A stretch of 64,000 nucleotides of DNA from Roseovarius halotolerans (GTDB lineage Bacteria; Pseudomonadota; Alphaproteobacteria; Rhodobacterales; Rhodobacteraceae). A program made the translations under genes and the position numbers. The notes under the pieces are model-generated. The model saw nothing but the letters and a program-made list of their open reading frames with translations, was not told the origin of the DNA and did not search any database. The stretch spans positions 434,001 through 498,000 of the forward strand of contig NZ_FWFU01000003.1 in the NCBI RefSeq assembly GCF_900172255.1. Reading direction: 5' to 3'. Of the stretch, positions 43,655 to 52,424 are shown one piece after another (the first letter of the stretch is position 1; every line of letters starts with the position of its first letter).

Positions 43655-43941
43655 TCCGCCATATCGTCTTCTTTACCGCCCGCGACGCCGCCGATCTCCC
43701 CGAGATCGAAACCGGCCTCAACCTGCTGTCGGGCATCCCCCATGCACGCCATTTCGAGGTCCGCCCCAACCTGCGCGCCGACCGGCTTTCAAATGCCGAT
43801 GTCGATTTCGTCGTCTACGCCGAATTCGACTCCGAGGCCGATCTCGCCGCCTACAAGGCGCATCCGCTCTACCAGGCCTCGATCGACCGCGTGAAACCGC
43901 TGCGCGACACCCGAATCGCCGCCGATATCGCGGCCTCCTGA
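43651..43941 (+). CDS. Dabb-domain (stress-responsive A/B barrel) protein
   Basis: A 96-residue dimeric ferredoxin-like alpha/beta-barrel protein. [12 protein letters not shown] opens with the conserved His of the family, and DFVVYAEFDSEADLAAYKAH plus PLYQASIDRVKPL are typical Dabb segments. It is translationally coupled to hisE (ATGA overlap), although no role in histidine synthesis is known. Possibly a small-molecule binding or detoxifying protein. Confidence 0.87.
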   Translation: MIRHIVFFTARDAADLPEIETGLNLLSGIPHARHFEVRPNLRADRLSNADVDFVVYAEFDSEADLAAYKAHPLYQASIDRVKPLRDTRIAADIAAS

Positions 43942-43954
43942 CCCCGACCACGCT

Positions 43955-44016
43955 TTCATTGTTCCAGATACACTCCGGGGGAGTCGCGCCCTGGCGCGAC
44001 GGGGGCAGCGCCCCCT
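43955..44016. repeat. Dispersed intergenic repeat, copy C (likely bidirectional terminator)
   Basis: TTTCATTGTTCCAGATACAC then TCCGGGGGA, then GTCGCGCC-CT-GGCGCGAC (43983-44000) and GGGGGC-AGC-GCCCCC (44001-44015). The last 15 bases are identical to copy B. It lies between the convergent Dabb and CoA-binding genes. Confidence 0.78.
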
Positions 44017-44020
44017 TTCG

Positions 44021-44494
44021 CTAGAGCTTCGAGGAAATCACCCCGGTATTGAAGCCGCCCATGCGCAGCTCGCCGAAAAGGCGCTGATACTCGATCTTGG
44101 GGCAGCGGTTCATCACCACGTCCACGCCGCGCGCCCGCGCGCGCTCCGCCGCCGCCTCGTTGACGACCCCGATCTGCATCCAGATCGTGCCAAGATCGGG
44201 AAAGGCCGCCAGCGCCTCGTCGACGATCGGCCCCACATGCTCGGAGCGGCGGAAGATATCCACCATGTCGACCTTGCCCTCGATCTCGCCAAGGCTCGCC
44301 ACCACGCGCGCCCCGAACAGCATCTCGCCCGCATGGCCCGGATTGACCGGCACCACCTCGAACCCCTTGAGGCTCAGGTAACGCGCCACGTAATAGCTCG
44401 GGCGCACCGGGTTCATCGACACACCCACCACCGCCACGCGCCGCGTGCGGGTCAGGATATCGCGCAGGAAGGCGTCTGAATAATCTTCACTCAT
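44021..44494 (-). CDS. CoA-binding domain protein (YccU-like)
   Basis: A 157-residue protein with a Rossmann-type CoA_binding_2 domain: RRVAVVGVSMNPVRPSYYVA, FEVVPVNPGHAGEMLFGARV, VDMVDIFRRSEHVGPIVDEA, IWMQIGVVNEAAAERARARG. Such proteins bind CoA or related ligands; the physiological role is unknown. The ATG at 44494 is the best start, though two ATGs lie nearby upstream. A terminator for the upstream unit ends just before its start, so it has its own promoter or depends on read-through. Confidence 0.88.
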   Translation of the reverse strand: MSEDYSDAFLRDILTRTRRVAVVGVSMNPVRPSYYVARYLSLKGFEVVPVNPGHAGEMLFGARVVASLGEIEGKVDMVDIFRRSEHVGPIVDEALAAFPDLGTIWMQIGVVNEAAAERARARGVDVVMNRCPKIEYQRLFGELRMGGFNTGVISSKL

Positions 44495-44524
44495 GCATGT
44501 CATCCTAGCCTGCTTGCTCCGCAT

Positions 44525-44554
44525 AAAAAAGCGCCCAAGGAAAGCCTTGGGCGC
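44525..44554 (-). terminator. Intrinsic terminator after rlmB-zinc ribbon unit
   Basis: A perfect 10-bp stem (GCGCCCAAGG / CCTTGGGCGC) with a 4-nt loop is followed on the minus strand by six T. It ends the leftward transcript of rlmB and the zinc-ribbon gene, ~140 bp after the latter's stop. Confidence 0.88.
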
Positions 44555-44692
44555 CAGTCGCGGAACGAGGGACAGTGAAGTGAAACGCCGATGTTCCGTA
44601 TCAGCGCTTCCGACTCTTAGATAGGAACGATTCCAAGTTTAAAAAGGGGTTGTAAAACCTGTGTGATCACGTTTGCGCGAGCGCCCGGCGCA

Positions 44693-45016
44693 TCAATCGA
44701 AGATATCCTCGACCACATCCCAGACCTCGCTCCAGATCTTGCGCCCGAGCGATTTGCGCTTCTTTCTCGCCCTGTATTCGCCCTTGCGGCGCTTGTCATG
44801 GGATCGGAATTCGGGCTTGGCGACGCGGGTCGCGCGCGGCATCCCCGCCAACGGCGAAGAGCCGGTTTTCTTCACGTTTTCAGTGCGCTGCGGCATGGCC
44901 TTCATGTCATGCAGCGGCGCTCCGCAACCCGCACAGCTCAGCTCATGACGCCCCGGCGCCAGGACCAGCACGGCGCGCGTGCCGCAATAATTGCATGTGG
45001 CGATCTTGGGCTGCAT
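44693..45016 (-). CDS. Small zinc-ribbon, basic protein
   Basis: A 107-residue protein with an N-terminal zinc ribbon: Cys8-x2-Cys11 and Cys28-x2-Cys31 (ATCNYCGTRAVLVL, HELSCAGCGAPL). A basic linker (SHDKRRKGEYRARKKRKSLG) and an acidic amphipathic C-terminal helix (WSEVWDVVEDIFD) follow. The layout suggests nucleic-acid or membrane contact. It lies 18 bp downstream of rlmB on the same strand and is likely co-transcribed with it, which would fit a role near rRNA or the ribosome. That is inference only. Confidence 0.78.
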   Translation of the reverse strand: MQPKIATCNYCGTRAVLVLAPGRHELSCAGCGAPLHDMKAMPQRTENVKKTGSSPLAGMPRATRVAKPEFRSHDKRRKGEYRARKKRKSLGRKIWSEVWDVVEDIFD

Positions 45017-45034
45017 GTCCTGGAGTGCCTTTGT

Positions 45035-45820
45035 TCAGCGTCTCGACGCATATAGGGCCACCGCCGCCGCGTTCGAGACGTTGAGCGAACCGAAATCGCC
45101 CCAATAGGCGATTCGCGCCAATGCGTCGCAGCTCTCGCGCGTTTTCTCACGCAATCCCGGCCCCTCGGCCCCCAGCACCAGCGCCACCGCCCCCTCGCGG
45201 CGTCCCTCGAGCACGGTCTCGATATCGGCCTCGGCCTCGCCCGCAAGACCGACCACAAGATAACCCATGTCCCGAAGCGCACCGATCGCCCGCGCGAGGT
45301 TCGTCACCCTGAGGTAAGGCTGGCGCTCCAGCGCCCCGCTCGCGGTCTTGGCCAGCGCGCCGGTCTCGGGCGCCGAATGATGGCGCGTCGCGATCACCGC
45401 GCAGGCCCCGAACACCTCCGCAGAACGCAGGATCGCCCCCACGTTATGCGGATCGCTCACCCGGTCCAGCAACAGCACCCTGGGCGGCGCCTCGCCCGGC
45501 GCGGCGGCGCAGATATCCTCCAGGCTGCCCCAATCCAGCGGCTTCACCTCCAGCGCCGCCCCCTGATGCACCGATTGCGGGTCGAGCGGCGCCGCGAACT
45601 TGCGCGGATCGGCCATCTCGGGCGCGATCCCTGCGGCGGAGATCGCCTCGTCCAGCTTGTCGGCGGCGTTCTTGGTGACGATCAGGCGCAGCTTCTCGCG
45701 CGCCGGGTTCATCAGCGCATCGCGCACCGCGTGCAGCCCGAAAAGCCAGACAGTCTCGGCACTCGCCGCCTTTTTCGCCTGTTCCTTCTCGATCACCCAA
45801 CGGGGTTTCTTCACGGCCAT
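45035..45820 (-). CDS. rlmB: 23S rRNA (guanosine-2'-O-)-methyltransferase RlmB (SpoU/TrmH family)
   Basis: SPOUT-class methyltransferase that 2'-O-methylates G2251 of 23S rRNA (E. coli numbering), 261 residues. N-terminal substrate-binding domain (FGLHAVRDALMNPAREKLRL) is followed by the SpoU catalytic motifs LLLDRVSDPHNVGAILRSAE, LVLGAEGPGLREKT and IAYWGDFGSLNVSNAAAVAL. The frame stays open upstream across tRNA-Tyr, so I use the ATG at 45820, which is followed by the basic start AVKKPRW. It shares the promoter region with the divergent tRNA-Tyr. Confidence 0.94.
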   Translation of the reverse strand: MAVKKPRWVIEKEQAKKAASAETVWLFGLHAVRDALMNPAREKLRLIVTKNAADKLDEAISAAGIAPEMADPRKFAAPLDPQSVHQGAALEVKPLDWGSLEDICAAAPGEAPPRVLLLDRVSDPHNVGAILRSAEVFGACAVIATRHHSAPETGALAKTASGALERQPYLRVTNLARAIGALRDMGYLVVGLAGEAEADIETVLEGRREGAVALVLGAEGPGLREKTRESCDALARIAYWGDFGSLNVSNAAAVALYASRR

Positions 45821-45886
45821 GGTCGCCCTTTCCTGATGCGGGGCGACAATGCGTGGCCACGCAGGGCGGCGCAAGCCATTTTCCGG

Positions 45887-45915
45887 TTGACGCCCCAGAC
45901 CCGCTTTCCTAAATA
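45887..45915 (+). promoter_or_regulatory. Predicted sigma70 promoter of tRNA-Tyr
   Basis: TTGACG (45887-45892) and TAAATA (45910-45915) are separated by exactly 17 bp, near-consensus for a housekeeping promoter, ~33 bp before the tRNA 5' end. Confidence 0.72.
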
Positions 45916-45948
45916 CGCCCTCACGTCCGGGGCAATGTCCCGGTCCGT

Positions 45949-46032
45949 GGGCGACAGGCCGCAAGGTGTGGCAGGGGACTGTAACTCCCTCGCGGAGACG
46001 CACGCTAGGTTCGATTCCTAGGTCGCCCACCA
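45949..46032 (+). tRNA. tRNA-Tyr (anticodon GTA)
   Basis: Class II tRNA. Acceptor GGGCGAC/GTCGCCC, short D-stem GCC/GGC, anticodon loop CTGTAAC giving GTA, a 14-nt variable arm with stem GCG/CGC, T-arm CTAGG-TTCGATT-CCTAG, discriminator A and an encoded CCA (46030-46032). Confidence 0.96.
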
Positions 46033-46164
46033 TTCTCCCCTCCCCCCCTTCCATTGCCACGCGGATCGACGGCGTTGCCTGTCAGGCGCGCGTTCCCCCT
46101 TCTGCCCGCGCCGCGATACCCCTATAGTGGCCCCAGAGGCAAAACACCGGGCAGAGTGCGAGTG

Positions 46165-47184
46165 ATGGCCGCCAAGGCGAAAACCAAACCGAAGGCGCAG
46201 CAAGGCGCGTTCAACATCCTGATCGTCGCCCAGGGCGGGCGCCTGCAATACGAGGCGCTGATCTTCGCCGCCTCCCTGCGCGCCAATGCCCCCGGCTTCA
46301 AGGGCCGGCTGTTCGTCGCCGAACCCCAGCCCGGCCCGCTCTGGTCAGGTGATCCCACCATTCGCGGCGACGAGACCCGCGCCCTCCTCACCGAGATGGG
46401 CGCCGAAATCATCCCCTTCGAGTCGCGCCATTTCGGCCAGTCCTACCCTTATGGCAACAAGATCGAGGCGCTTTTCGCCATGCCCAAGGGCGAGCCTTTC
46501 GTGTTTTTCGACACCGACACGCTCGTGACCGGCGATCTCGCCTCTGTGCCCTTCGATTTCTCGCGCCCCGGCGCGTCGCTGCGCCGCGAAGGCACCTGGC
46601 CCGAGATCCAGCTCTACGGCCCCGGCTACCATGAGACCTGGAAATCGCTCTATGACAAGTTCGGCCTCGATTTCGACTCCTCGCTCGATCCCGCCTGGCC
46701 CGACGAATTCTGGCGCCGCTACCTCTATTTCAACGCCGGGTTCTTCTTCTACAAATGCCCGCACGCGTTCGGGAAACGCTTTCTCGACTATGCGCTCGCC
46801 ATCCGCGACGACCCGCCGCCCGAACTGATCTGCCAATCACTCGACCCCTGGCTCGACCAGATCGCGCTGCCACTGGTGATCCATTCCTTCGGCGGTGGCC
46901 GCGATGCCCTGCCCGCCGGGCTGCTCGATGGCGCGGTGACATGCCATTACCGCCTCCTGCCCCTGCTCTATGCGCGCGAATCCGACCGCGCGGTGCAGGT
47001 GCTCGAAGAGATCTGCGCCCCCAACCGCATCAAGAAGGTGCTCAAGGCCCACGACCCGATCAAGTTCATGGTCTATCACGGCCGCGGCCGGAAGGTGCGC
47101 GCGCTTTTTGATCGCGACGATCTCCCCCGCAAGGAACAGGCGATCCGCAACACCATCAAGCGCAACGGCTTCTGGATGCGTTGA
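46165..47184 (+). CDS. Nucleotide-diphospho-sugar (glycosyl)transferase-like protein
   Basis: A 339-residue protein with a GT-A-like fold. ILIVAQGGRLQYEALIFAAS opens the Rossmann half, and PFVFFDTDTLVTGDL supplies the DxD metal/nucleotide-sugar motif. Aromatic-rich segments (FWRRYLYFNAGFFFYKCPHA) follow, as in GT8/GT-like proteins. A basic Lys-rich N-terminus (AAKAKTKPKAQQG) precedes the fold. Acceptor and sugar are unknown. It is preceded by tRNA-Tyr and followed by repeat copy D; it is probably monocistronic. Confidence 0.75.
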   Translation: MAAKAKTKPKAQQGAFNILIVAQGGRLQYEALIFAASLRANAPGFKGRLFVAEPQPGPLWSGDPTIRGDETRALLTEMGAEIIPFESRHFGQSYPYGNKIEALFAMPKGEPFVFFDTDTLVTGDLASVPFDFSRPGASLRREGTWPEIQLYGPGYHETWKSLYDKFGLDFDSSLDPAWPDEFWRRYLYFNAGFFFYKCPHAFGKRFLDYALAIRDDPPPELICQSLDPWLDQIALPLVIHSFGGGRDALPAGLLDGAVTCHYRLLPLLYARESDRAVQVLEEICAPNRIKKVLKAHDPIKFMVYHGRGRKVRALFDRDDLPRKEQAIRNTIKRNGFWMR

Positions 47185-47202
47185 GGCCCGACCCAACCCC
47201 TT

Positions 47203-47252
47203 CATCTGGCCCGAAATACCTCGGGGGGTCCGGGGGGCCGGCCCCCCGGCCT
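47203..47252. repeat. Dispersed intergenic repeat, copy D (divergent member)
   Basis: TTCATCTGGCCCGAAATACC then TCGGGGGG, followed by a perfect 20-bp palindrome CCGGGGGGCCGGCCCCCCGG (47230-47249). It keeps the AAATAC-CTCGGGGG core of the family with a different GC hairpin. It lies between the glycosyltransferase and metY, both rightward, so here it would end only the upstream gene. Confidence 0.6.
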
Positions 47253-47351
47253 TGCCCGAACGCACCCGTTCCCCCTCGCCATGCCAGTTGTGAGCCCGCC
47301 CGCGATGGCCTACACATTCGCCCATAGAATTCCGCAGAGAGGACCTTTCAC

Positions 47352-48632
47352 ATGGCATACGGCTTCGACACATTGCAGATCCACGCGGGCGCCCGGCCCG
47401 ACCCGGCCACCGGCGCGCGCCAGACGCCGATCTACCAGACCACCGCCTATGTGTTCCGCGATGCCGAACATGCCGCGGCGCTCTTCAACCTCCAGGAAGT
47501 GGGCTATATCTACTCGCGCCTCACCAACCCCACCGTGGCCGCGCTCCAGGAACGCGTCGCCACGCTCGAGGGCGGCGCCGGGGCGGTCTGCTGCTCCTCG
47601 GGCCATGCCGCGCAGATCATGGCGCTCTTCCCGCTCATGGGTCCGGGGCTCAACGTGGTGGTCTCGACCCGGCTCTACGGCGGCTCGATCACCCAGTTCA
47701 GCCAGACGATCAAGCGCTTCGGCTGGTCCGCGACATTCGTCGATTTCGACGATCTCGACGCCGTCGCGGCAGCGATCGACGATGACACCCGCGCGATCTT
47801 CTGCGAATCCATCGCCAATCCGGGCGGCTACGTCACCGATCTCGACGCCATCGCCAAGATCGCCGACAAGGCCGGGCTGCCGCTCATCGTCGACAACACC
47901 TCGGCGACGCCCTATCTCTGCCGCCCGATCGAACACGGCGCCACGCTGGTCGTGCATTCGATGACCAAGTTCCTGACCGGCAACGGCACCGTCACCGGCG
48001 GCGTCGTCGTCGATTCCGGCACTTTCGACTGGTCCGCCTCCGGCAAGTTCCCCTCGCTCAGCGAACCCGAGCCCGCCTATCACGGCCTCAAGTTCCATGA
48101 GACCTTCGGCCCGCTCGCCTTCACCTTCCACGGCATCGCCATCGGCCTGCGCGACCTCGGCATGACCCTCAACCCGCAGGCGGCGCATTACACGCTGATG
48201 GGCATCGAAACCCTCAGCCTGCGCATGCAGCGCCATTGCGAGAACGCGATGACCGTCGCCCAATGGCTCGAAAACGATGACCGGATCGAGGCCGTCACCT
48301 ATGCCGGCCTGCCCTCCTCGCCCTATCACGACCGCGTCGCGCGGATCTGCCCCAAGGGCGCGGGCGGGCTGTTCACGGTCACGCTCAAGGGCGGCTATGA
48401 CGCCTGCGTCAAGCTGGTCGACAGCCTCGAGCTCTTTTCGCATGTGGCCAATCTGGGCGACACCCGCTCGCTGATCATCCACTCCGCCTCGACCACCCAC
48501 CGACAGCTCTCGCCCGAACAGCAGAAGGCGGCGGGCGCATCGCCCGATGTGGTGCGCATTTCGATCGGCATCGAAGATGCCAACGACATCATCGCCGATC
48601 TCGATCAGGCGCTCGCCAAGGCCACCGCCTGA
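47352..48632 (+). CDS. metY: O-acetylhomoserine sulfhydrylase (aminocarboxypropyltransferase)
   Basis: PLP enzyme making homocysteine from O-acetylhomoserine and sulfide (or methionine from methanethiol), 426 residues, the longer MetY length compared with ~400 for MetZ. PLP Lys lies in VVHSMTKFLTGNGTVTGGVV. Family segments are TLQIHAGARPDPATGARQTP, YIYSRLTNPTVAALQERVAT and LFSHVANLGDTRSLIIHSAS. With metZ at 9.5 kb the strain has two alternative homocysteine-forming enzymes; this one has no visible riboswitch leader. Confidence 0.95.
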   Translation: MAYGFDTLQIHAGARPDPATGARQTPIYQTTAYVFRDAEHAAALFNLQEVGYIYSRLTNPTVAALQERVATLEGGAGAVCCSSGHAAQIMALFPLMGPGLNVVVSTRLYGGSITQFSQTIKRFGWSATFVDFDDLDAVAAAIDDDTRAIFCESIANPGGYVTDLDAIAKIADKAGLPLIVDNTSATPYLCRPIEHGATLVVHSMTKFLTGNGTVTGGVVVDSGTFDWSASGKFPSLSEPEPAYHGLKFHETFGPLAFTFHGIAIGLRDLGMTLNPQAAHYTLMGIETLSLRMQRHCENAMTVAQWLENDDRIEAVTYAGLPSSPYHDRVARICPKGAGGLFTVTLKGGYDACVKLVDSLELFSHVANLGDTRSLIIHSASTTHRQLSPEQQKAAGASPDVVRISIGIEDANDIIADLDQALAKATA

Positions 48633-48650
48633 TCCGACCCGGACCTGAGC

Positions 48651-48676
48651 GCCAGGGCCGCACCTGCGGCCCTGGC
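48651..48676. terminator. Inverted repeat after metY
   Basis: A perfect 12-bp inverted repeat (GCCAGGGCCGCA / TGCGGCCCTGGC) with a 2-nt centre lies 18 bp after the metY stop. It lacks a U-tract, so it may be a Rho-dependent or processing hairpin. Confidence 0.5.
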
Positions 48677-48792
48677 CGCCTTCCGTCGTCACGACCCCGC
48701 ACATCCCTTTCCCTCGGCGGGAAGCTGCTGTAAAATCAAGGCTTGAGGTGCCGGACTCCCACTGGCCCCGACCCGATGCTACTGCGGTGCAA

Positions 48793-51225
48793 ATGAAACC
48801 GAATTTCGCCCTCACCCTCTCGTTTGAAGGCCTGGCCCTTCTGCACCGGGCCTATCCGGGCTGGCACAGCGTCGGCGACGTCGCGTTCGATGTGCCCGAC
48901 CTGCCCGACGCCCTGGCGCAGCTGCGCGACCGGGGGCTGGCGCTCGATCCCGCCGGCATGACCTGCAAGCTGGTGATCCCCGACGACCAGATCCGCTATC
49001 TCGATTTCGACCCCGACGGCGCGACCGGCGAGGCGCTTGAACAGGCGGTGCGCGATCAGCTCTCCGGCGCCACCCCCTACGCGCTCGAAGACCTCGCCTA
49101 TGACTGGTCCTTCGAAGCCGGCCAGGTCCATGTCGCCGCCGTCGCCCTCGAAACCCTCGACGAGGCCGAGGAATTCGCCGCCCGCTACGGCTTCAATCCG
49201 GTCTGTTTCGTCGCCATGCCCGCGCGTGGCCGCTTCGTCGGCGAACCCTGGTTTGGCCAGGCCGCACAGGCCGAACAGCACATGCAGCCGGGCGCAGTGC
49301 TCGAACGCGACAGCGCCGCGATCCGAATCATCGGCACCGCACCGGAGCCCTCATTCGCCGACGCAGCCGAACCCGAGCCGCAGGCCGAAGCGGCACCGCA
49401 GGCCGAACACGAACCGCAGATCGAACAAGAACCGCAGGTCGAACACGAACCGCAGGCCGAGCCCGAATCCGAAACCGAAGCCATTCAATCCGACCCCGCT
49501 CTGGCCCCCGTGCCCGAGAGCGCCCCGGACACCGCGCCCGAGACCGACAACCACGAGGCGCCCGTCCTCGCCGCAGGCAAAGAACCCGTCGCCGCCTTCC
49601 GCTCGGTGCGCGCCAGCCGCGATGACGCCACCGCGCCGGTGTCGCGCCGCCTCGAAGGCGCGGCGCGCGGCCTCACCACCATCGCGCCCGCCAGCAGCGC
49701 CGCGCCTCCCGTCACCGGACACCCCGAGGACTCAGCGCGCGACCATGACGCGCCCGATCTCCGCGCCGCCTCCGACGACCGGCTTCACCCCGCCGAAAAC
49801 GACAACGACCCCGCAGCCGCCTTCTTCACACAGCGCGACGCCGCCGTCAGCAGCGTCACCGCCACGCCGCCGCCCCCGGCGGATGAAAAGCAGCGCATGA
49901 CCATTTTCGGCGCGCGCGACGCTGCGCCCGTGGGCGGCAAGCCGCGCTATCTCGGCCTTGCCCTGACCGCCGCGCTGCTCCTCTTCCTGGTCGCCGTTGC
50001 CGCCTGGGCCTCGATCTTCATGGACGATGGCGTCACCGGCCTGTTCCGCTCGAAACCGTCGCCCCAGATCGCCGTCGTGCCCGCCCCCGAAAAGGCCACG
50101 CCCGACGAAACGACGGCCGCAGCCCCCCCTCCCGCGCCCGCCGATCGCCCCGAAACCGCCGCGGAACCCGCGCGCACCGATACGCCCGATGCCGAACTCA
50201 CCCCGGACGAACTGCTCTCGCGCTACGCCGCGACCGGCATCTGGCAACAGGCCCCCGAGGCCCCAAGCGCCCCCAGCCTGATGACGCTCGACGATTTCTA
50301 CCAGACCTCGATCGACACGCCGGTGCGCTCCAGCGATGCCGTGGCCCTGCCCGCCGTCGATGCGCAGCGCGCCGATACCGCGCCCGGACGGCCCGCCGAT
50401 CCGGTCGCCCCAGACACCCGCTTCGTGATGGACGATCGCGGCCTCGTGCTCGCCACACCCGAAGGCGCGCTTACCCCGCAGGGCGTGCTTGTCTATGCCG
50501 GTCGCCCGGCCCTGACGCCCGGCAACATCCCGGATCGCCCCAGCGGCGCCACCATCGCCGACACCCTGACCGAGGCCGAATCCCTGCGCCTCTTCTCGGT
50601 GCGCCCGCGCCCGCGTCCCGGCAACCTCGCCGAACAGAACGAACGCGGCCAGCTCGGGGTCGGCGGCCGCAGCCGCTCCGAACTCGCCTCCCTGCGCCCA
50701 CGGGTTCGCCCCGCGAACATCGCACCACCGGCACAGCAAACCGCCGCCGCTGCCGCGCCAGAGCCTCAGTTGATCGTCGATCCCGAGGCCGTCAATGCCG
50801 CCCTCAACGAGGCCGCCCGCCAGCCCGACCCCTTCGCCTCCGCCACGCCGCAGGCGGTCTCGAACTCGCTCAAGCCCAATCTGCGACCGCGGAATTTTGA
50901 AAAGACCGTCGCCAGAACCCGCGCCACCGCACAGTCGACCCCGGTCAGCGCCACGCAGCGGATCGCACCCAGTGCGCCCACGGCCACCACCGTCGCGCGC
51001 GCCGCCACCGAACAGAACGCCATTTCGCTGCGTCAGGTGAACCTGATCGGCGTCTATGGCAGCCCTTCCAATCGCCGCGCGCTCGTGCGGCTGGCGAATG
51101 GCCGCTACGAAAAGGTCCAGGTCGGCGACAAGCTCGATGGCGGGCAGGTCGCCGCCATCGGCGAAAGCGAGCTGCGCTACCAGAAACGCGGCAAGAACAT
51201 CGTGCTGAGAATTCCCAAGGGCTGA
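48793..51225 (+). CDS. Large single-pass protein with GspL/PilM-like N-terminus and GspC/PilP-like C-terminus
   Basis: An 810-residue protein. Residues 1-~150 resemble the cytosolic actin-like domain of GspL/PilM (CKLVIPDDQIRYLDFDPDG, LSGATPYALEDLAYDWSFEA, ARYGFNPVCFVAMPARG). A long Glu/Pro/Ala-rich linker with EHEPQ/EQEPQ units comes next, then one transmembrane helix (about 386-409, YLGLALTAALLLFLVAVAAW) and a Pro/Ala-rich periplasmic region. The C-terminal ~65 residues (VNLIGVYGSPSNRRALVRLA, YEKVQVGDKLDGGQVAAIGE) resemble the GspC/PilP homology domain. The layout would fuse inner-membrane platform parts of type II secretion/type IV pilus machines in one chain. No such machinery genes lie nearby. 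Homologues are sometimes labelled 'translation initiation factor 2', which the sequence does not support. Confidence 0.75.
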   Translation: MKPNFALTLSFEGLALLHRAYPGWHSVGDVAFDVPDLPDALAQLRDRGLALDPAGMTCKLVIPDDQIRYLDFDPDGATGEALEQAVRDQLSGATPYALEDLAYDWSFEAGQVHVAAVALETLDEAEEFAARYGFNPVCFVAMPARGRFVGEPWFGQAAQAEQHMQPGAVLERDSAAIRIIGTAPEPSFADAAEPEPQAEAAPQAEHEPQIEQEPQVEHEPQAEPESETEAIQSDPALAPVPESAPDTAPETDNHEAPVLAAGKEPVAAFRSVRASRDDATAPVSRRLEGAARGLTTIAPASSAAPPVTGHPEDSARDHDAPDLRAASDDRLHPAENDNDPAAAFFTQRDAAVSSVTATPPPPADEKQRMTIFGARDAAPVGGKPRYLGLALTAALLLFLVAVAAWASIFMDDGVTGLFRSKPSPQIAVVPAPEKATPDETTAAAPPPAPADRPETAAEPARTDTPDAELTPDELLSRYAATGIWQQAPEAPSAPSLMTLDDFYQTSIDTPVRSSDAVALPAVDAQRADTAPGRPADPVAPDTRFVMDDRGLVLATPEGALTPQGVLVYAGRPALTPGNIPDRPSGATIADTLTEAESLRLFSVRPRPRPGNLAEQNERGQLGVGGRSRSELASLRPRVRPANIAPPAQQTAAAAAPEPQLIVDPEAVNAALNEAARQPDPFASATPQAVSNSLKPNLRPRNFEKTVARTRATAQSTPVSATQRIAPSAPTATTVARAATEQNAISLRQVNLIGVYGSPSNRRALVRLANGRYEKVQVGDKLDGGQVAAIGESELRYQKRGKNIVLRIPKG

Positions 51226-51284
51226 CCCAGGCGCGGGCGCTCGAAACGGGTTCTGTACAGACCTTTGGCACGATGCGGTGAATC

Positions 51285-51327
51285 CTGTACAAAACCGCCG
51301 TACAAAACGGACGATTTGTACAGTTTT
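51285..51327. terminator. TGTACA inverted-repeat cluster, likely bidirectional terminator
   Basis: CTGTACAAA (51285-51293) pairs with TTTGTACAG (51315-51323), enclosing an inner CCGT/ACGG hairpin, with TTTT after it on the plus strand. A further TGTACA lies at 51254. It sits between the convergent fusion-protein and cobT genes. Confidence 0.6.
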
Positions 51328-52343
51328 CAGGCCTCCGAAACGCCCGCTTCCGCGAAAGTCGCCATGCCCGAATGACAGGCCAGCGCGCCCTTGACCACCG
51401 CCATCGCCAGCGCCCCGCCCGAGCCCTCTCCCAGCCGCATTCCAAGCGACAGGATCGGCTCTTTGTTCAGTATCTTCAATAGCTTGGGATGCGCCGCCTC
51501 GGCGCTCACATGGCCCGCCAGCGCATGATCCAGCGCCCCCGGCTGCGCCACATGCAGGCAGGCAGCCGCCGCCGTGCAAATAAAACCGTCCAAAATCAAG
51601 GGGATACGCAACGTCCGCGCGCGCACCATCGCACCCGCCATCGCCGCGATCTCACGTCCTCCGAGACAACGCAGGGCTTCCAACCCATTGTTTTGAGATG
51701 ATTTATTCACCTCGACGCCGCGCGCCACAACTGTCGCTTTGTGGGCCAGCGCCTCGCCCGCAACCCCGGTGCCAGCCCCGGTCCAGGCCTCCGCCTCACC
51801 CCCGAACAACGCCAGCGAAATCGCCGCGGCACTCGTGGTGTTGCCGATTCCCATCTCACCAACGACCAGCAAATCCGATTTTGAATCAACAGCTTGCCAG
51901 CCTTTCATCAGGGCATCGACAAACTCGGATTCGCTCATCGCCGGGCCTTGGGTAAAGTCCCGCGTCGGGTTTTCCAGCCCCAAAGCATGGACACTCAACC
52001 CTGCACCGAAGGTCTCAGCCAACTGGTTGATCGCCGCCCCCCCAGCCTCGAAATTGGCCACCATCTGACCCGTCACCTCGGCCGGAAAGGCCGAAACGCC
52101 CTGCGCCGTGACGCCGTGATTCCCTGCAAAAACAATGACCTGCGGCTTCTCTACCCGTGCCCGCTCATGCCCGCGCCAGCCGCAATACCAGGCCGCGATC
52201 TCCTCCAACCGGCCCAGCGAACCGGGCGGCTTCGTCAAACAGGCATCGCGTGCCGCAGCCGCCTCGCGCGCCGACACTCGAGGTGACGGAAGCTCTTGAA
52301 GTATCTCAATAAATTCCGCCAGCGAGGTAAAGTCTTGGCGCAT
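51327..52343 (-). CDS. cobT: Nicotinate-nucleotide--dimethylbenzimidazole phosphoribosyltransferase
   Basis: Activates the lower-ligand base of cobalamin by forming alpha-ribazole phosphate, 338 residues. Family motifs: [54 protein letters not shown] (substrate loop), and the C-terminal [20 protein letters not shown] with the catalytic Glu. Divergent from cobS, sharing an ~80-bp promoter gap. Unusual: several AT-rich rare-codon patches (near 51480, 51590, 51690, 51880, 52300) interrupt the GC-rich sequence. Confidence 0.96.
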   Translation of the reverse strand: MRQDFTSLAEFIEILQELPSPRVSAREAAAARDACLTKPPGSLGRLEEIAAWYCGWRGHERARVEKPQVIVFAGNHGVTAQGVSAFPAEVTGQMVANFEAGGAAINQLAETFGAGLSVHALGLENPTRDFTQGPAMSESEFVDALMKGWQAVDSKSDLLVVGEMGIGNTTSAAAISLALFGGEAEAWTGAGTGVAGEALAHKATVVARGVEVNKSSQNNGLEALRCLGGREIAAMAGAMVRARTLRIPLILDGFICTAAAACLHVAQPGALDHALAGHVSAEAAHPKLLKILNKEPILSLGMRLGEGSGGALAMAVVKGALACHSGMATFAEAGVSEA

Positions 52344-52424
52344 TGTCTCCCCCGTTGCATGTTATCGTCATCCTGTGTATCGCAGCGACACATTTAAGAC
52401 GCAGCCGAAAAAGGCACGATCACG

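Noticed and set aside
49732..51579. A 615-residue Gly-rich open frame on the minus strand.
   Set aside because: Shadow of the Ala/Pro-rich linker of the 810-residue fusion protein; Gly/Arg-rich low complexity results from GC-rich antisense codons.
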